Shown here: positions 41,832 through 51,861 of the stretch, piece by piece
Layout of the letters: the number at the start of each line of letters is the position of its first letter
Numbering within the stretch: the stretch's first letter is position 1
The notes under the pieces: model-generated
Databases searched by the model: none
Told to the model about the DNA's origin: nothing
Seen by the model: the letters and a program-made list of their open reading frames with translations, nothing else
Assembly (NCBI RefSeq): GCF_000684975.1
Contig: NZ_BAXZ01000021.1
Location: 75,438 to 139,437, forward strand
From: Paraburkholderia acidipaludis NBRC 101816
GTDB lineage: Bacteria; Pseudomonadota; Gammaproteobacteria; Burkholderiales; Burkholderiaceae
Reading direction: 5' to 3'
Length of the DNA stretch: 64,000 bases
Translations under genes and position numbers: made by a program

Positions 41832-41862
41832 AGTATCTACGTTCCCATGATGGGAAGGTCAA
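41832..41862 (-). promoter_or_regulatory. CueR/MerR-type copper-responsive promoter of copA
   Basis: On the minus strand, TTGACC (41862-41857) and GATACT (41837-41832) are separated by 19 bp, the elongated spacer typical of MerR-family promoters. The spacer contains the perfect dyad TTCCCAT-G-ATGGGAA (41842-41856), matching the ACCTTCC...GGAAGGT style of CueR operators. Confidence 0.75.
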
Positions 41863-42049
41863 GGGCGTGCCGCGAACAACGCAGAATTCCGCCGCGACCG
41901 CTTTTCACGTCATGGCGTGAGCGATACGATACGATTCGCCGACATTGCCGCCATGCAGCGCGATTTCCACGGCCCCGGGGGGCTCCGCGCAGCGCCAGGC
42001 GCGCGTCGGCCACTTTCTGGACCGACTGCTTCGCATACAAGATCTACAA

Positions 42050-43480
42050 ATGACAACAAAAAGTCGAGAGTACCCTGGTTACCGCACCTGCCTGGCACTT
42101 GCGGGGCTTGCCCTCATGGCGGGCTGTGCTGCCCCGCCGGGCGGTGTCGCCCCGAAAGCCGCCGGCTCCGGCTGGGTGAAGGACGAAGTATCCGACTCCT
42201 ATGTGTTCGGCTACCCGCTCGTTCTCATGGACCTGTCGCGCGAAGCCGCCACCGGCAACGCGCCGGGCCAGTCCCCGTCGAATACGCTGCGGCACGCGCA
42301 GGCTTTGCCGCCCGTGGGCGCCGCGATTCCGCCCGAGCCCAATCTCGATACGCTCGGCTCGGCGGGCTGGCTCGATCTTTCCAGCGAGCCCGTGCTCGTG
42401 AGCCTGCCCGACACGCACGGCCGCTACATGGATGCCCGCGCGCTCGACATGTGGACGAACGTGGTCTGGTCGACGGGCGCGCAGTTGACCGATCATGCCC
42501 GTGGCCTGAAGGCGCAAACGATTGCGTTCGTGCCCGCCGGCTGGAAGGGCACGCTGCCGGCGCATGTGCAGCGCATCGACGTGCTGACGCGCAACGCCTG
42601 GTTCGTCGCGCGCATCGAGACACGCGGCGGCAGCGCCGACCTCGCGGCGGTGCGCCGGCTGCAGCGCGGCATCCGTGTCGCGCCGCTTTCGGCGTGGACC
42701 GATCGCAGCGGCCGCGGCGCCGACGCGTCGTCGGCAGGCGCGAGCCAGAGCGGCGATCCGGTCGCGCCGGGCACGCCGGCCCAGAAGGTTGCGGCGCTCG
42801 ACGCCAACGGTTTCTTCGACCGTCTCTCGCAGGCGCTGGAAGACAACCCGGTCGTGCCCGACGATCCGCATGCACTGAAGATCCTCGGCGATATCGGCGT
42901 GCATCCGGGCGATGCGGTGCAATTGCCCGACGCGAAGGCCGCCGTGGCGGCCGGCTATGCCGACGGCCAGACGCGCGTCGCAACGCCGCCCTCGAACCTG
43001 CTGGCCGGCAACGGCTGGCTGTGGGTGGGCGACGAAGCCGGCAACTACGGACCTGACTATGCGCTGCGCGCTTACACGGCCTATACGCAGACGGGCCTGC
43101 CGACCTCGTCGGACGAGGTGCGCGCCCGCGTGACCCAGGACAGCGACGGCCACGCGCTCAACGGCGCGAACCGCTATGTGATCCACTTCGCGGCGAAGCA
43201 GTTGCCGCCGGTGCGCGGTTTCTGGTCGATCACGGCCTACACGACCGACGGCGCGCTCGACGACAGCGCGCCCGTGCGCGTGGCGCTCGGCGACCGCACC
43301 GGCGCGCGCCGCAACCGCGACGGCTCGCTCGACGTGCACGTCTCGGCAGACCGCCCGCGCGGCGGCGCGAACTGGGTGCCTGCGCCGCATGGCGATTTCC
43401 GGCTCGTGCTGCGCCTCTATGCGCCGAAGCACGCCGCCGTGGACGGCAGCTGGCAGCCGCCGGCGGTCGAGCGGCAGTAA
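42050..43480 (+). CDS. DUF1254/DUF1214 lipoprotein
   Basis: 476 residues from ATG 42050. The signal peptide has a lipobox LMAGC at about residues 21-26. The DUF1254 part (about 40-170) shows YVFGYPLVLMDLSREAATG, NTLRHAQALPPVG and SAGWLDLSSEPVLVSLPDTHGRYM. The C-terminal DUF1214 part shows GNGWLWVGDEAGNYGPDYALRAYTAY and LPPVRGFWSITAYTTDG. These proteins are widespread in the envelope of Gram-negative bacteria and their biochemical role is not established. The next gene downstream is the AsmA-like protein; co-transcription is uncertain because of a hairpin between them. Confidence 0.88.
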   Translation: MTTKSREYPGYRTCLALAGLALMAGCAAPPGGVAPKAAGSGWVKDEVSDSYVFGYPLVLMDLSREAATGNAPGQSPSNTLRHAQALPPVGAAIPPEPNLDTLGSAGWLDLSSEPVLVSLPDTHGRYMDARALDMWTNVVWSTGAQLTDHARGLKAQTIAFVPAGWKGTLPAHVQRIDVLTRNAWFVARIETRGGSADLAAVRRLQRGIRVAPLSAWTDRSGRGADASSAGASQSGDPVAPGTPAQKVAALDANGFFDRLSQALEDNPVVPDDPHALKILGDIGVHPGDAVQLPDAKAAVAAGYADGQTRVATPPSNLLAGNGWLWVGDEAGNYGPDYALRAYTAYTQTGLPTSSDEVRARVTQDSDGHALNGANRYVIHFAAKQLPPVRGFWSITAYTTDGALDDSAPVRVALGDRTGARRNRDGSLDVHVSADRPRGGANWVPAPHGDFRLVLRLYAPKHAAVDGSWQPPAVERQ

Positions 43481-43489
43481 GGCCGCCCT

Positions 43490-43511
43490 CCGCCCGTCCT
43501 CGCGCGGGCGG
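43490..43511 (+). terminator. GC-rich hairpin after the DUF1254 gene
   Basis: CCGCCCG (43490-43496) and CGGGCGG (43505-43511) pair around an 8-base loop, 10 bp after the stop. No T-tract follows, so it may be only a weak pause or terminator. Confidence 0.35.
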
Positions 43512-43675
43512 TAGTGCGGCGCGGCAACGGCGCGCGGAATGGGGGCGCGCGTTGGGGCGTTTTACAGCCGTGCCTGGCGCCATCGCGCCTATACTTTTCG
43601 CTGTCGGGAGCATTGACCGTCTTCCGGTTCCACTATCCGCGGCGGGCCTCTTTGCCGCGTCATTCGCAAGAGAGC

Positions 43676-46600
43676 ATGGCAAGCCTCAACAAAGCGTCGC
43701 TGAATTCTTCCCTGCAGTCGGTCCGCGCCGTGGCGCGCGCACCCCGCACGCGTCACATCCTGATCGGCGTGCTGATCTTCTTCGTCGTCTTCGGCCTCCT
43801 CGGGTTCTTCGCCGCGCCGCCGCTCATCCGGCATGTCGCGGCCCAGCAGTTGAGCAAACAGCTCGACCGGCCCGTCACGATCGGCCGGATCGCGCTCAAC
43901 CCTTACACACTGCGGCTCGAAGCCGACCGGGTCCATATTGGCGAACGCGGCGGCAATGGCGACTTCTTCGACGTCGAGCGGCTCGTCGTACAGCCGTCGT
44001 GGTCGTCGATCTTCCGTCTCGCCCCTATCGTCGATGAAGTGCGGCTCGATTCGCCGCGCGTGACCATCGTGCGGCTCGATGCGCAGCGCTTCAATTTCAC
44101 CGACCTGATCGAAAAGTTTTCGAAGCCCTCGCAGCCCGGCAGCAAGCCTACGCCGTTTTCGGTCTCCAATATCCGCCTCGAAAACGGCCAGATCACCTTC
44201 GACGACCGTCTGCTCAACGAAAAGCATGTGATCGACCGCTTCACGGTCGGCATTCCGTTCATCGCGACGCTGGCTTCGAAGACCGATATCTTCGTCGAGC
44301 CGATGCTGCGCGCGCGCATCGACGGCGCCAGCACGCTCGCCATCGACGGCAAGACCAAGCCGTTCGCGGCCTCGCGCGAGTCGGAAGTGGCGCTGAAGCT
44401 CGACGCGCTCGACGTGCCGAACCTGCTCAGCTACGCGCCTGCGAAGCTGCCCGTGGCGGTGAAGAGCGGCAAGCTTTCGACGGACCTCAAGCTCGACTTC
44501 GTGATGTCGGAAGACAAGCCCGAGCTGCGCGTTTCCGGCACCGTCGACCTGAACGACATCGACGCCACGGACACGGCCGGCGCGCCGCTCTTCGGGGCGC
44601 GCAGCCTGCACGTGGCGGCGGCATCGCTCGTGCCGTTCAGCAATGCGTACCACTTCGACCAGATTCGCCTCGACGCACCGAGCGTCTGGATCGCGCGAGA
44701 CCATAACGGCGTGCTGAGCGTCGAGAAGCTGGCGGGCGCGCAGCCGGCGGCCGGCGGTGGCCCAAATGCCGCGAACGCCGCGAGCGGCGCGGCGGCGGCG
44801 CCTCCTGCCGCGGCTTCCTCGGCCGAGGCGCAGACGGCGGTCAAGCCCGAGCCGCTCGACCTCGCGATCCGCCAGCTCGCGATCGACGGCGGCACGGTGC
44901 ACGTGCATGACGAGACGCCGTCGCGTCCTGTGGACATCGTGCTCAACGACGTCGGCACGACGGTCACGAACTTCTCGACCGTGGCGAAGGCGCCGGCCCA
45001 GTACACCTTCGGCATGACGACGGCCGACGGCGGCACGGCGAAGGCCGCGGGCTCGTTCGGCATGGTGGCGAAGACCGCCGACTCGAAGATCCAGCTGCAA
45101 GGCCTGCCGCTCGTGCCGCTGCAGCCCTATATCGACAACCTGACCGCCGCGCAGATCGTGGACGGCAAGCTCAGCGTCGACGCGCAGCTCACGGCCGACT
45201 GGGCGAAGTCGCCCGCCGCCGTGCAGGTCGGCGAGACGACACTGAATCTCGACTCGCTCAAGATCGCGGCGCGCGGCGCGAAGGCCCCGGCCGTCGCGCT
45301 CGCGCAGGGCGCCGTGAAGGTGAGCCAGGTCGATCTCGCGGCGCGCACGGCGCGGATCGCTTCGGTGGATCTCACGGGCCTCGCGGTCAACGCCGAGCGC
45401 CGCAAGGACGGCAGCATCGACCTCATGCAGCTGGCGGGCAAGCACGAGGCCGCGCAGGAGCGCACGGCGATCCATGCGGCGCAGAAGTCGGTGCAGGAAG
45501 GCCCGGCCTGGCACTACAAGATCGACGCGTTCAACGTGAACGACGGCACGATCAACTTCACGGACAGCAGCACGCCGCGGCCGGTGAAGCTGGCCATCAC
45601 GCCGCTCGACCTCAAGGTGCAGCAGATCAGCGACGACCTGGGCCACGCGCTGCCCGTCGAGCTGAAGGCGACGCTGAATCGCAAGGGCACGCTCGCGCTC
45701 AATGGCGACGTGAATCCCACTCCGCTGAAGGCGACGCTCAAGATCGACGCCAACCGCCTCGACGCCGCGGCGTTCGAGCCGTACTTCGGCAACCAGTTGA
45801 ACGCGGTGATCGCGAGCGCGCTGCTCAACATGAAGGGCCAGCTCGCGATGGAGCAGGGCAAGGCGCTCAAGGCCAACTACCGCGGCGACGTGGCGGTGGT
45901 GGATATGCGCATGCTCGACAAGGCCACGTCGGACCCGTTCGCGGGCTGGCGCTCGCTGGCGCTCTCGAACCTGCGGGCGACCTACGACGAGGTGCGCGGC
46001 ACCGACGTCGACGCGAGCCGCGTGACCTTTGCCGGGTTCTACGGGCGTGTGCTGCTCGACGCGCAGGGCAAGCTGAACCTGAAGGACGTGGTCGCGCAGC
46101 AGAGCGGCGCGGCGCAGTCGCTCACGCGCGATACCAGCGCTGAGAAGCGCGGCGGCCGCGAGCCCGTGCCGCTTTCGCCGCAGACCGCGAGCGAGGCGGC
46201 GGCCACCACGGCCATGCCGGTGGCGGCGTCCGCGCCCGCCGCCGCGTCGGCGCCTCCCACGGTCACGGCCGCGCAGGCGCCGAAGGCCCCTGTGCGGCTG
46301 CATTTCGGCGAGCTCGTGCTGCAGGACGGCCGCGTGAACTACACCGACAACTTCATCAAGCCGAACTACAGCGCCAACCTCGTGCAGATCCAGGGCAAGG
46401 TGGGCGCGTTCGGCACGCAGTCCACCACGCCCGCGCCGGTGGACGTTTCGGCAAGCCTTTCCGGCAACGGCCCGATCACGATCAAGGGCACGGTCAATCC
46501 GCTCATCGCGAAGCCCTCGCTCGACCTCACGGCCTCGGCGCACGACATCGAGCTCACGAATCTCACGCCGTACTCGACGAAGTACGCGGGCTACCCGATC

Positions 46601-47479
46601 ACGAAGGGCAAGCTCAACGTAGACCTGCACTACCAGCTCGCGAACGACCAGCTCTCGGCGAACAACCATATCTTCATCGACCAGCTCACGTTCGGCGACC
46701 ACGTCGACAACGACACGGCGACGAAGCTGCCCGTGCGTCTCGCGATCTCGCTGCTCAAGAACCGGCGCGGCGAGATCGACGTGAACATTCCCGTGTCGGG
46801 CTCGCTCTCGAACCCCGAGTTCAGCCTGGGCGGCCTGATCTGGAAGGCGGTGCTCAATCTCATCGCGAAGGCCGTGACGGCGCCGTTCACGCTGCTGGCT
46901 AACGCCTTCGGCGGCGGCGGCGAGGAGCTGGGCTACGTGGAGTTCTCACCGGGCCTGGCGGCGCTCAGCGACGCCGACCAGAAGAAGCTCGACACCATTG
47001 CGAAGGCGCTGGACGACAAGCCCTCGATCAAGATCGACCTGATCGGCCGCGTCGATCCGGCCGTGGATACGCCCGCGCTGCGCGAGCAGTACGTCGATCA
47101 TCTCGTGCGCGCCGAGAAAGTGAAGGACACCGTGGGCAATGGAGAAAGCGTGGATACCTCGCAGGTGAAGGTGGACGACAAGGAGTACGAGAAATACCTC
47201 ACCAAGGCCTATAAGGATGCGGACTTCAAGAAGCCGCGCAACATGATCGGCCTCACGAAGACGCTGCCCGACGCCGACATGAAGCAGGCGCTGGAAGACC
47301 ACGCACCCGTCAACGACGCCGCGCTGCGCGACCTCGCGCAGCAGCGCGCGCAGGCGGTGCAGGCGTACTTCCAGGGCAAGGTCGATCCGAGCCGCGTGTT
47401 CATCGTCGCGCCGAAGCTCGACGCGAAAGGCATCGACGACAAGGGCGCCACCACGCGCGTAGATTTCGGGCTCAAGTAG
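43676..47479 (+). CDS. Giant AsmA-like / DUF748 envelope protein
   Basis: 1267 residues from ATG 43676, with AGAGAG just upstream. A short cytoplasmic N-terminus and one membrane segment (about 28-52, LIGVLIFFVVFGLLGFFAAP) anchor a long periplasmic region of beta-strand repeats (RPVTIGRIALNPYTLRLEADRVHIG; repeated LPV/DLKL blocks). Ala-rich linkers lie near 360-385 and 840-870. The C-terminus (FSPGLAALSDADQKKLDTIAKALDD...) has an OmpA-like helix-strand look. AsmA/TamB-like proteins form grooved beta-structures thought to carry phospholipids between membranes; that role is inferred for this member. Confidence 0.88.
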   Translation: MASLNKASLNSSLQSVRAVARAPRTRHILIGVLIFFVVFGLLGFFAAPPLIRHVAAQQLSKQLDRPVTIGRIALNPYTLRLEADRVHIGERGGNGDFFDVERLVVQPSWSSIFRLAPIVDEVRLDSPRVTIVRLDAQRFNFTDLIEKFSKPSQPGSKPTPFSVSNIRLENGQITFDDRLLNEKHVIDRFTVGIPFIATLASKTDIFVEPMLRARIDGASTLAIDGKTKPFAASRESEVALKLDALDVPNLLSYAPAKLPVAVKSGKLSTDLKLDFVMSEDKPELRVSGTVDLNDIDATDTAGAPLFGARSLHVAAASLVPFSNAYHFDQIRLDAPSVWIARDHNGVLSVEKLAGAQPAAGGGPNAANAASGAAAAPPAAASSAEAQTAVKPEPLDLAIRQLAIDGGTVHVHDETPSRPVDIVLNDVGTTVTNFSTVAKAPAQYTFGMTTADGGTAKAAGSFGMVAKTADSKIQLQGLPLVPLQPYIDNLTAAQIVDGKLSVDAQLTADWAKSPAAVQVGETTLNLDSLKIAARGAKAPAVALAQGAVKVSQVDLAARTARIASVDLTGLAVNAERRKDGSIDLMQLAGKHEAAQERTAIHAAQKSVQEGPAWHYKIDAFNVNDGTINFTDSSTPRPVKLAITPLDLKVQQISDDLGHALPVELKATLNRKGTLALNGDVNPTPLKATLKIDANRLDAAAFEPYFGNQLNAVIASALLNMKGQLAMEQGKALKANYRGDVAVVDMRMLDKATSDPFAGWRSLALSNLRATYDEVRGTDVDASRVTFAGFYGRVLLDAQGKLNLKDVVAQQSGAAQSLTRDTSAEKRGGREPVPLSPQTASEAAATTAMPVAASAPAAASAPPTVTAAQAPKAPVRLHFGELVLQDGRVNYTDNFIKPNYSANLVQIQGKVGAFGTQSTTPAPVDVSASLSGNGPITIKGTVNPLIAKPSLDLTASAHDIELTNLTPYSTKYAGYPITKGKLNVDLHYQLANDQLSANNHIFIDQLTFGDHVDNDTATKLPVRLAISLLKNRRGEIDVNIPVSGSLSNPEFSLGGLIWKAVLNLIAKAVTAPFTLLANAFGGGGEELGYVEFSPGLAALSDADQKKLDTIAKALDDKPSIKIDLIGRVDPAVDTPALREQYVDHLVRAEKVKDTVGNGESVDTSQVKVDDKEYEKYLTKAYKDADFKKPRNMIGLTKTLPDADMKQALEDHAPVNDAALRDLAQQRAQAVQAYFQGKVDPSRVFIVAPKLDAKGIDDKGATTRVDFGLK

Positions 47480-47508
47480 CGCGCGGGTCCGAAGCGGAGC
47501 CCGAAACG

Positions 47509-47534
47509 ACGACGGCGCCTTGCGGCGCCGTCGT
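47509..47534. terminator. Bidirectional rho-independent terminator
   Basis: ACGACGGCGCC (47509-47519) and GGCGCCGTCGT (47524-47534) are perfect 11-bp arms around TTGC, followed by GCTTTCT. It lies between the convergent AsmA-like and amidase genes and may serve both. Confidence 0.8.
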
Positions 47535-47564
47535 GCTTTCTACAGAGAGCGGCTTGCCCGCGCC

Positions 47565-49040
47565 TTACGCGCCCAGCGCCGGCGGCAGACGCCGCTTGAC
47601 CCACTGCGTTGCCTGGTCGTAGGCGTTGGCGAGCTGCAGCACGGAGAAGTCCGCAAGCGGCTTGCCGATCACCTGCAAGCCCATCGGCAGGCCCTGCGCG
47701 TTGAAGCCGGCCGGCACACAGGCCACGGGCAGCCCCGCGAGACTCGCGCCGATCACCACTTCCATCCAGCGGTGATAGGTATCCATCGTCTTGCCGGCGA
47801 TGGATTTCGGCCAGGGCTCGCGCGCGTCGAACGGGAAGATCTGCGCGCTCGGCAGCACAAGGTAGTCGTAGTGCTCGAACAGGGCGAGCAGCGCGTTGTA
47901 CCACTGGCTGCGCAGCACCGAGGCATTCCACACATCCTCGCCCGAAAGACGCAGGCCGCCTTCCACTTCCCACACCGCTTCGGGCTTGAGGAGCGCGCGC
48001 TTCGCGGGGTCGCGATAGAGCGCGCCCATCGAACCCGCGCAGGAAAAATGCCGCAGCGTGATCCACGACTGCCAGAGCTTTTCCATCGGATAGTCGGGGC
48101 GCGCGGCCTCGACGTGACAGCCGATGGCTTCGAAGTCCTTCAGCGCGGTCTCGCACAGCGCAAGCACGCCGTCTTCCATCGGCAGATAGCCGTCGTAGTC
48201 GCCAAGCCAGCCGATGCGCGTGTCGCCGAAGTCGCGCGCGAGCGGCGCGGCGAACGCCGATGGGTCCTGCGCGATCGAGAGCGGCGCGCGCGGGTCGTAG
48301 CCCGCCTGCACGGACAGCAGCATGGCGACGTCGGCGACGCTGCGGCCCATCGGGCCCGCGTAGCCCAGCTGCTGGAAGAACAGCTCCGGCGCGGGCGCGG
48401 AGGGCACCCGCCCTTGCGAGGGCCGGAAGCCGAACACGTTGTTCCACCCCGCCGGATTGCGCAGCGACCCCATCATGTCGCTGCCGTCCGCCACCGGCAG
48501 CATGCGCAGCGCGAGCGCCACCGCAGAGCCGCCGCTGCTGCCGCCCGCGCTGCGCGTGGGATCCCAGGCGTTGAGCGTCGTGCCGAACACCGTGTTGTAG
48601 GTGTGCGAACCGAGGCCGAATTCAGGCGTGTTGGTCTTGCCGATGAAGATCGCCCCCTGCTCGCGCATGCGCGCGGCCATCAGGTTGTCGGCCTTCGGCA
48701 CTTCGTCGCGGAAGATCGGCGAGCCTTGCGTCGAGGCGATGCCGGCCGTGGGCGTGAGATCCTTCGGCGCCTGCGGGATGCCGTGCAGCCAGCCCAGGTA
48801 TTCGCCGCGCGCGAGCTGGGCGTCGCGTTCGCCGGCTTCGCGCAGCAGCACGTCGCGCTCGCGGAGCGAGACGATCGCGTTGGCGGGCGTGTTCACGCGC
48901 GCGATGTGATCGAGAAACGCGCTCATCACCTCGCGGCACGACACTTTGCGAAGGCGGATCCATTGGGACAGTTCGAGCGCGTCGGCCATCACGATGTCGT
49001 GAGGCGAGGGCAGGGCTTGGGCGGGTGATGCCGGGTTCAT
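47565..49040 (-). CDS. Amidase-signature family hydrolase
   Basis: 491 residues, usual length. The Ser-cisSer-Lys triad of the amidase signature family can be placed at Lys93 (APKDLTPTAG), Ser168 (GGSSGGSAVALA) and Ser192 (DMMGSLRNP). GKTNTPEFGLGSHTYN and VFGFRPSQGRVP also fit the family. Such enzymes hydrolyse carboxamides; GatA-type transamidation is unlikely because no gatB or gatC is near. The substrate is unknown. Confidence 0.92.
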   Translation of the reverse strand: MNPASPAQALPSPHDIVMADALELSQWIRLRKVSCREVMSAFLDHIARVNTPANAIVSLRERDVLLREAGERDAQLARGEYLGWLHGIPQAPKDLTPTAGIASTQGSPIFRDEVPKADNLMAARMREQGAIFIGKTNTPEFGLGSHTYNTVFGTTLNAWDPTRSAGGSSGGSAVALALRMLPVADGSDMMGSLRNPAGWNNVFGFRPSQGRVPSAPAPELFFQQLGYAGPMGRSVADVAMLLSVQAGYDPRAPLSIAQDPSAFAAPLARDFGDTRIGWLGDYDGYLPMEDGVLALCETALKDFEAIGCHVEAARPDYPMEKLWQSWITLRHFSCAGSMGALYRDPAKRALLKPEAVWEVEGGLRLSGEDVWNASVLRSQWYNALLALFEHYDYLVLPSAQIFPFDAREPWPKSIAGKTMDTYHRWMEVVIGASLAGLPVACVPAGFNAQGLPMGLQVIGKPLADFSVLQLANAYDQATQWVKRRLPPALGA

Positions 49041-49196
49041 ACGTTGTTGGCTCTCGTGCGAGGGGGGACGGATGCAACAGCAGGGCCCTTGATTGTCGCG
49101 CAGCCTTGCAAGGGGCGAAAGGAAACGAATGGTTGTCTCAATATTACGTCCGGTTGCCGCTGTGTACCACGCGCGCTTCGAATGCTTTCGATGTGT

Positions 49197-50696
49197 TTAC
49201 TGTGCCGGCAGTGCGGCGCCGCCCAGCGCCTGATAGAGCGCGGCCGTATCGGCGAGCCGGTCCGCCTGCGCGCGCGTGCGGTCGAGTGCGGTCTGCAGCG
49301 CCTGGCGCTGCGCGTCGATCAGGCTGAATTCGCTCACGCCGCCCGCCGTGTAGCGCGCGCGCGTCGCGGTCGCGCTTGCCTGCGCTTCGCGGTCGGCCGT
49401 ATCGCGCGATTGCAGTTCCTGAGCGTCGTTCTCGAGCGCGCGCAGCGTATCGGCCACCTGCTGCAGCGCCTGCAGCACGGTCTGCCGATAGTCGGCGAAC
49501 GCGGCGTCCCACGCGGCTTCCGAGGCCCGCTTTTTCGCGCGCAGTTCGCCGCCGTGGAAGATCGGCTGCGCAAGCCCGAAGCCGAAGTTCCAGATGTTCA
49601 GCCCGTCCACGACGTCGGCAATGCTCGTGCGCTCCGAGCCGATGCCGGCCGAAAGCGTGATCTGCGGATAGAGATCCGCCGTCGCCACGCCGACGTTCGC
49701 GCTCGCCTGGTGCAGCAAGGCCTCGGCCGCGCGAATGTCGGGCCGCGCGCGGGCGAGCGCGGAGGGCAGCGTGAGCGTGACGGTGTCGGGCAGATGCAGC
49801 GCGTCGAGCGTGAGGGCGTCGAATTGCGCATCGAACTGCGGGCTGGAGGGCGCCACGCCCAGCAGGGTCGCCAGCTGATGATCCGTCTGCGCAAGCTGCG
49901 TTTCGAGCGGCGGCAGCGTCGCGCGCGTTTGCGCCAGGAGCGTGCGCTGGCTGCGCACGTCGATTTCGGCCACGCCGCCGGCCGCGAGACGTGCCTCCAT
50001 GATGGCGAGCTGGTGCGACTGCGTGTCGATCAGTTGCTGCGTGATCTCGATCTGCCGGCGCAATGAGGCGCGCCGCACGGCCGACGACACGACATTGCCC
50101 GCCACCGTGAGCCGCGCGGCCGCCAGTTCGTAGGCCTGATAGTCCACTTGCGCGAGCGTGGCTTCCAGCGCGCGGCGGTTCGCGCCGAACAGGTCGAAGA
50201 CATACGAGACGCTGATTGAGGCGTCATAGAGCGTGAACGGCCCGGGACTCGGTATGCCCGTGATGCCGAACGAGGCGAGGTCGATCTTCTCGCGGGTGGC
50301 CGAGAGATTCGCGTCGACCTTGGGAAAGAGCGTGGCCCCTGCCTGCGCGTTGTAGTTCTCGCGCGCCTCGACGAGTTTCGCGCGCGCGGAGTCGAGCGTG
50401 GGGCTGGCGGCGAGCGCGGCGTCGACGAGCTGGTCGAGCGCGGGGCTGCCGAACTGCGTCCACCATGCGTTCGGCACGTTCTCTGCGGTGACGAAGGTTT
50501 GCACGCCGCCTGCACTGCCCGCATCGCTCGCGCCGACTGCACCTACCGCACCGACTGTTGCAGCGGGCGTGCCTTCGCGCGTCCAGGACGGAGAGGCGGG
50601 CGGGTTGGGCGCGTGAAAGTCGGGACCGAGCGTGCAGCCCGCGAGCACCAGCGCGCAAGCGATGGCGGAAAGCGCATGGGGCTTGTTGGTCGTCAT
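49197..50696 (-). CDS. Outer-membrane efflux factor (NodT/OprM-type lipoprotein)
   Basis: 499 residues. The lipoprotein signal ends LAGC at Cys21, then GPDFHAPNPP. Two repeats of long helical hairpins with outer-membrane strands are typical of TolC-like trimeric channels: WWTQFGSPALDQLVDAAL, LFPKVDANLSATRE, YVFDLFGANRRALEA, DVRSQRTLLAQTRATLPPLE and GEL..QPIFHGG. It is the last gene of the minus-strand efflux operon, 10 bp after the permease stop, and completes a route across both membranes. Confidence 0.93.
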   Translation of the reverse strand: MTTNKPHALSAIACALVLAGCTLGPDFHAPNPPASPSWTREGTPAATVGAVGAVGASDAGSAGGVQTFVTAENVPNAWWTQFGSPALDQLVDAALAASPTLDSARAKLVEARENYNAQAGATLFPKVDANLSATREKIDLASFGITGIPSPGPFTLYDASISVSYVFDLFGANRRALEATLAQVDYQAYELAAARLTVAGNVVSSAVRRASLRRQIEITQQLIDTQSHQLAIMEARLAAGGVAEIDVRSQRTLLAQTRATLPPLETQLAQTDHQLATLLGVAPSSPQFDAQFDALTLDALHLPDTVTLTLPSALARARPDIRAAEALLHQASANVGVATADLYPQITLSAGIGSERTSIADVVDGLNIWNFGFGLAQPIFHGGELRAKKRASEAAWDAAFADYRQTVLQALQQVADTLRALENDAQELQSRDTADREAQASATATRARYTAGGVSEFSLIDAQRQALQTALDRTRAQADRLADTAALYQALGGAALPAQ

Positions 50697-50706
50697 GGCG
50701 AGCCCC

Positions 50707-51861
50707 CTAATCGAGCGTGCGCCGGTAAAAGCGCACCGCGACGCCCATCACGATGACAGCGAACACGCCGAGCGGCCAGATGGAGGGCCACAGGTCGACC
50801 CAGCCATTGCCCTTGAGCAGAATGCCGCGCACGAGGCGGTTGAAATAGGTGAGCGGCAGCAGGTTGCCGACGAACTGCGCCCAGCGCGGCATGCCGCCGA
50901 ACGGAAACATGAAGCCCGAGAGCAGGAGGCTCGGCAGGAAGTAGAACACGGTGAGCTGCATGGCCTGCAACTGGTTTTGCGCAAGCGACGAAAGCGTGAT
51001 GCCGACGGTGAGATTCGCGGCGATGAAGAGCAGCGCCGAGAGATAGAGCGCGATCAGGCTGCCCGCGAACGGCACGTGAAACACGAAGCGCGCGGCCAGC
51101 ACGATGATGGTGGCCTGGATCAGGCCGATCGCGATATAAGGCACGATCTTGCCCGTCATGACCTCGACGGGCAGCACGGGGGTGGCGAGCAGATTTTCCA
51201 TCGTGCCGCGCTCGCGTTCGCGCGTGATGGCGAGGCCCGTCATCATCACCATCGTCATCGTGAGGATCACGCCCATGAGGCCCGGCACGACGTTGTACTG
51301 CGTAATGCCTTCGGGGTTGTAGAGGCGGTGCACCTGCACGTCGAACGCGGCGGGCGTGCCGTTCAGGTGCGCGAGCGGCCCGGTGAGATCCTTCGCGGCG
51401 ACGGGATCGACGAGCCCCGGCAACGCGGCGAGCGCGCTGGCGATGGCGGTGGGGTCGGTGGCGTCGGCTTCCAGCAGCAGCGACGGCTTTTCGCCGCGCA
51501 GAACCCGGCGCGAGAAGTCCACCGGAATGCTCAGCACGAACTGCACCGTGCCGCGCGCGAGTGCGTGCCGCGCGGCGGCTTCGTCGGGCAGCGTCTCCAC
51601 GACGTCGAAATAGGCGGAGTTCTTCATGCCGGCCACGAAGCTGCGCGAAAAGACGCTGTCTTCGCCGATCACGAGCGCGGTGGGCAGATGCTTCGGGTCG
51701 GTGTTGATCGCGTAGCCGAACAGCGTGAGCTGGACGATGGGCAGGCCCACGATCATCGCGAACGTGATGCGGTCGCGCCGCAGTTGCAGGAACTCCTTGA
51801 GCACGATGCTCCACCAGCGCGACAGCGAGAATCCGAAAAGCCGCTTCGAAAGCCGTTTCAC
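50707..51861 (-). CDS. ABC-2 type exporter permease (YbhR/YhhJ-like)
   Basis: 384 residues starting at GTG 51861; the last bases of the ATPase gene overlap it (GTGA). The layout is that of ABC-2 permeases: an N-terminal membrane segment (RDRITFAMIVGLPIVQLTLFGYAIN), a large periplasmic domain (about 50-175), then five membrane segments including MGVILTMTMVMMTGLAITRERERGTMENLLATP and YFLPSLLLSGFMFPFGGMP. It pumps an amphipathic compound with the ATPase encoded just upstream. Only one permease gene is present, so a homodimer is likely. Confidence 0.93.
   Translation of the reverse strand: MKRLSKRLFGFSLSRWWSIVLKEFLQLRRDRITFAMIVGLPIVQLTLFGYAINTDPKHLPTALVIGEDSVFSRSFVAGMKNSAYFDVVETLPDEAAARHALARGTVQFVLSIPVDFSRRVLRGEKPSLLLEADATDPTAIASALAALPGLVDPVAAKDLTGPLAHLNGTPAAFDVQVHRLYNPEGITQYNVVPGLMGVILTMTMVMMTGLAITRERERGTMENLLATPVLPVEVMTGKIVPYIAIGLIQATIIVLAARFVFHVPFAGSLIALYLSALLFIAANLTVGITLSSLAQNQLQAMQLTVFYFLPSLLLSGFMFPFGGMPRWAQFVGNLLPLTYFNRLVRGILLKGNGWVDLWPSIWPLGVFAVIVMGVAVRFYRRTLD

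Noticed and set aside
41917..42049. Possible frameshifted small gene before the DUF1254 gene (MSDTIRFADIAAMQRD, then ARVGHFLDRLLRIQDLQ in the next frame)
   Set aside because: The two pieces look protein-like, but the frames differ, there is no ribosome binding site, and no family is recognised. Without a comparison genome it cannot be called a pseudogene.
43589..46702. 1037-codon open frame on the minus strand
   Set aside because: Antisense shadow of the AsmA-like gene; Arg/Glu/His-rich low-complexity translation without family features.
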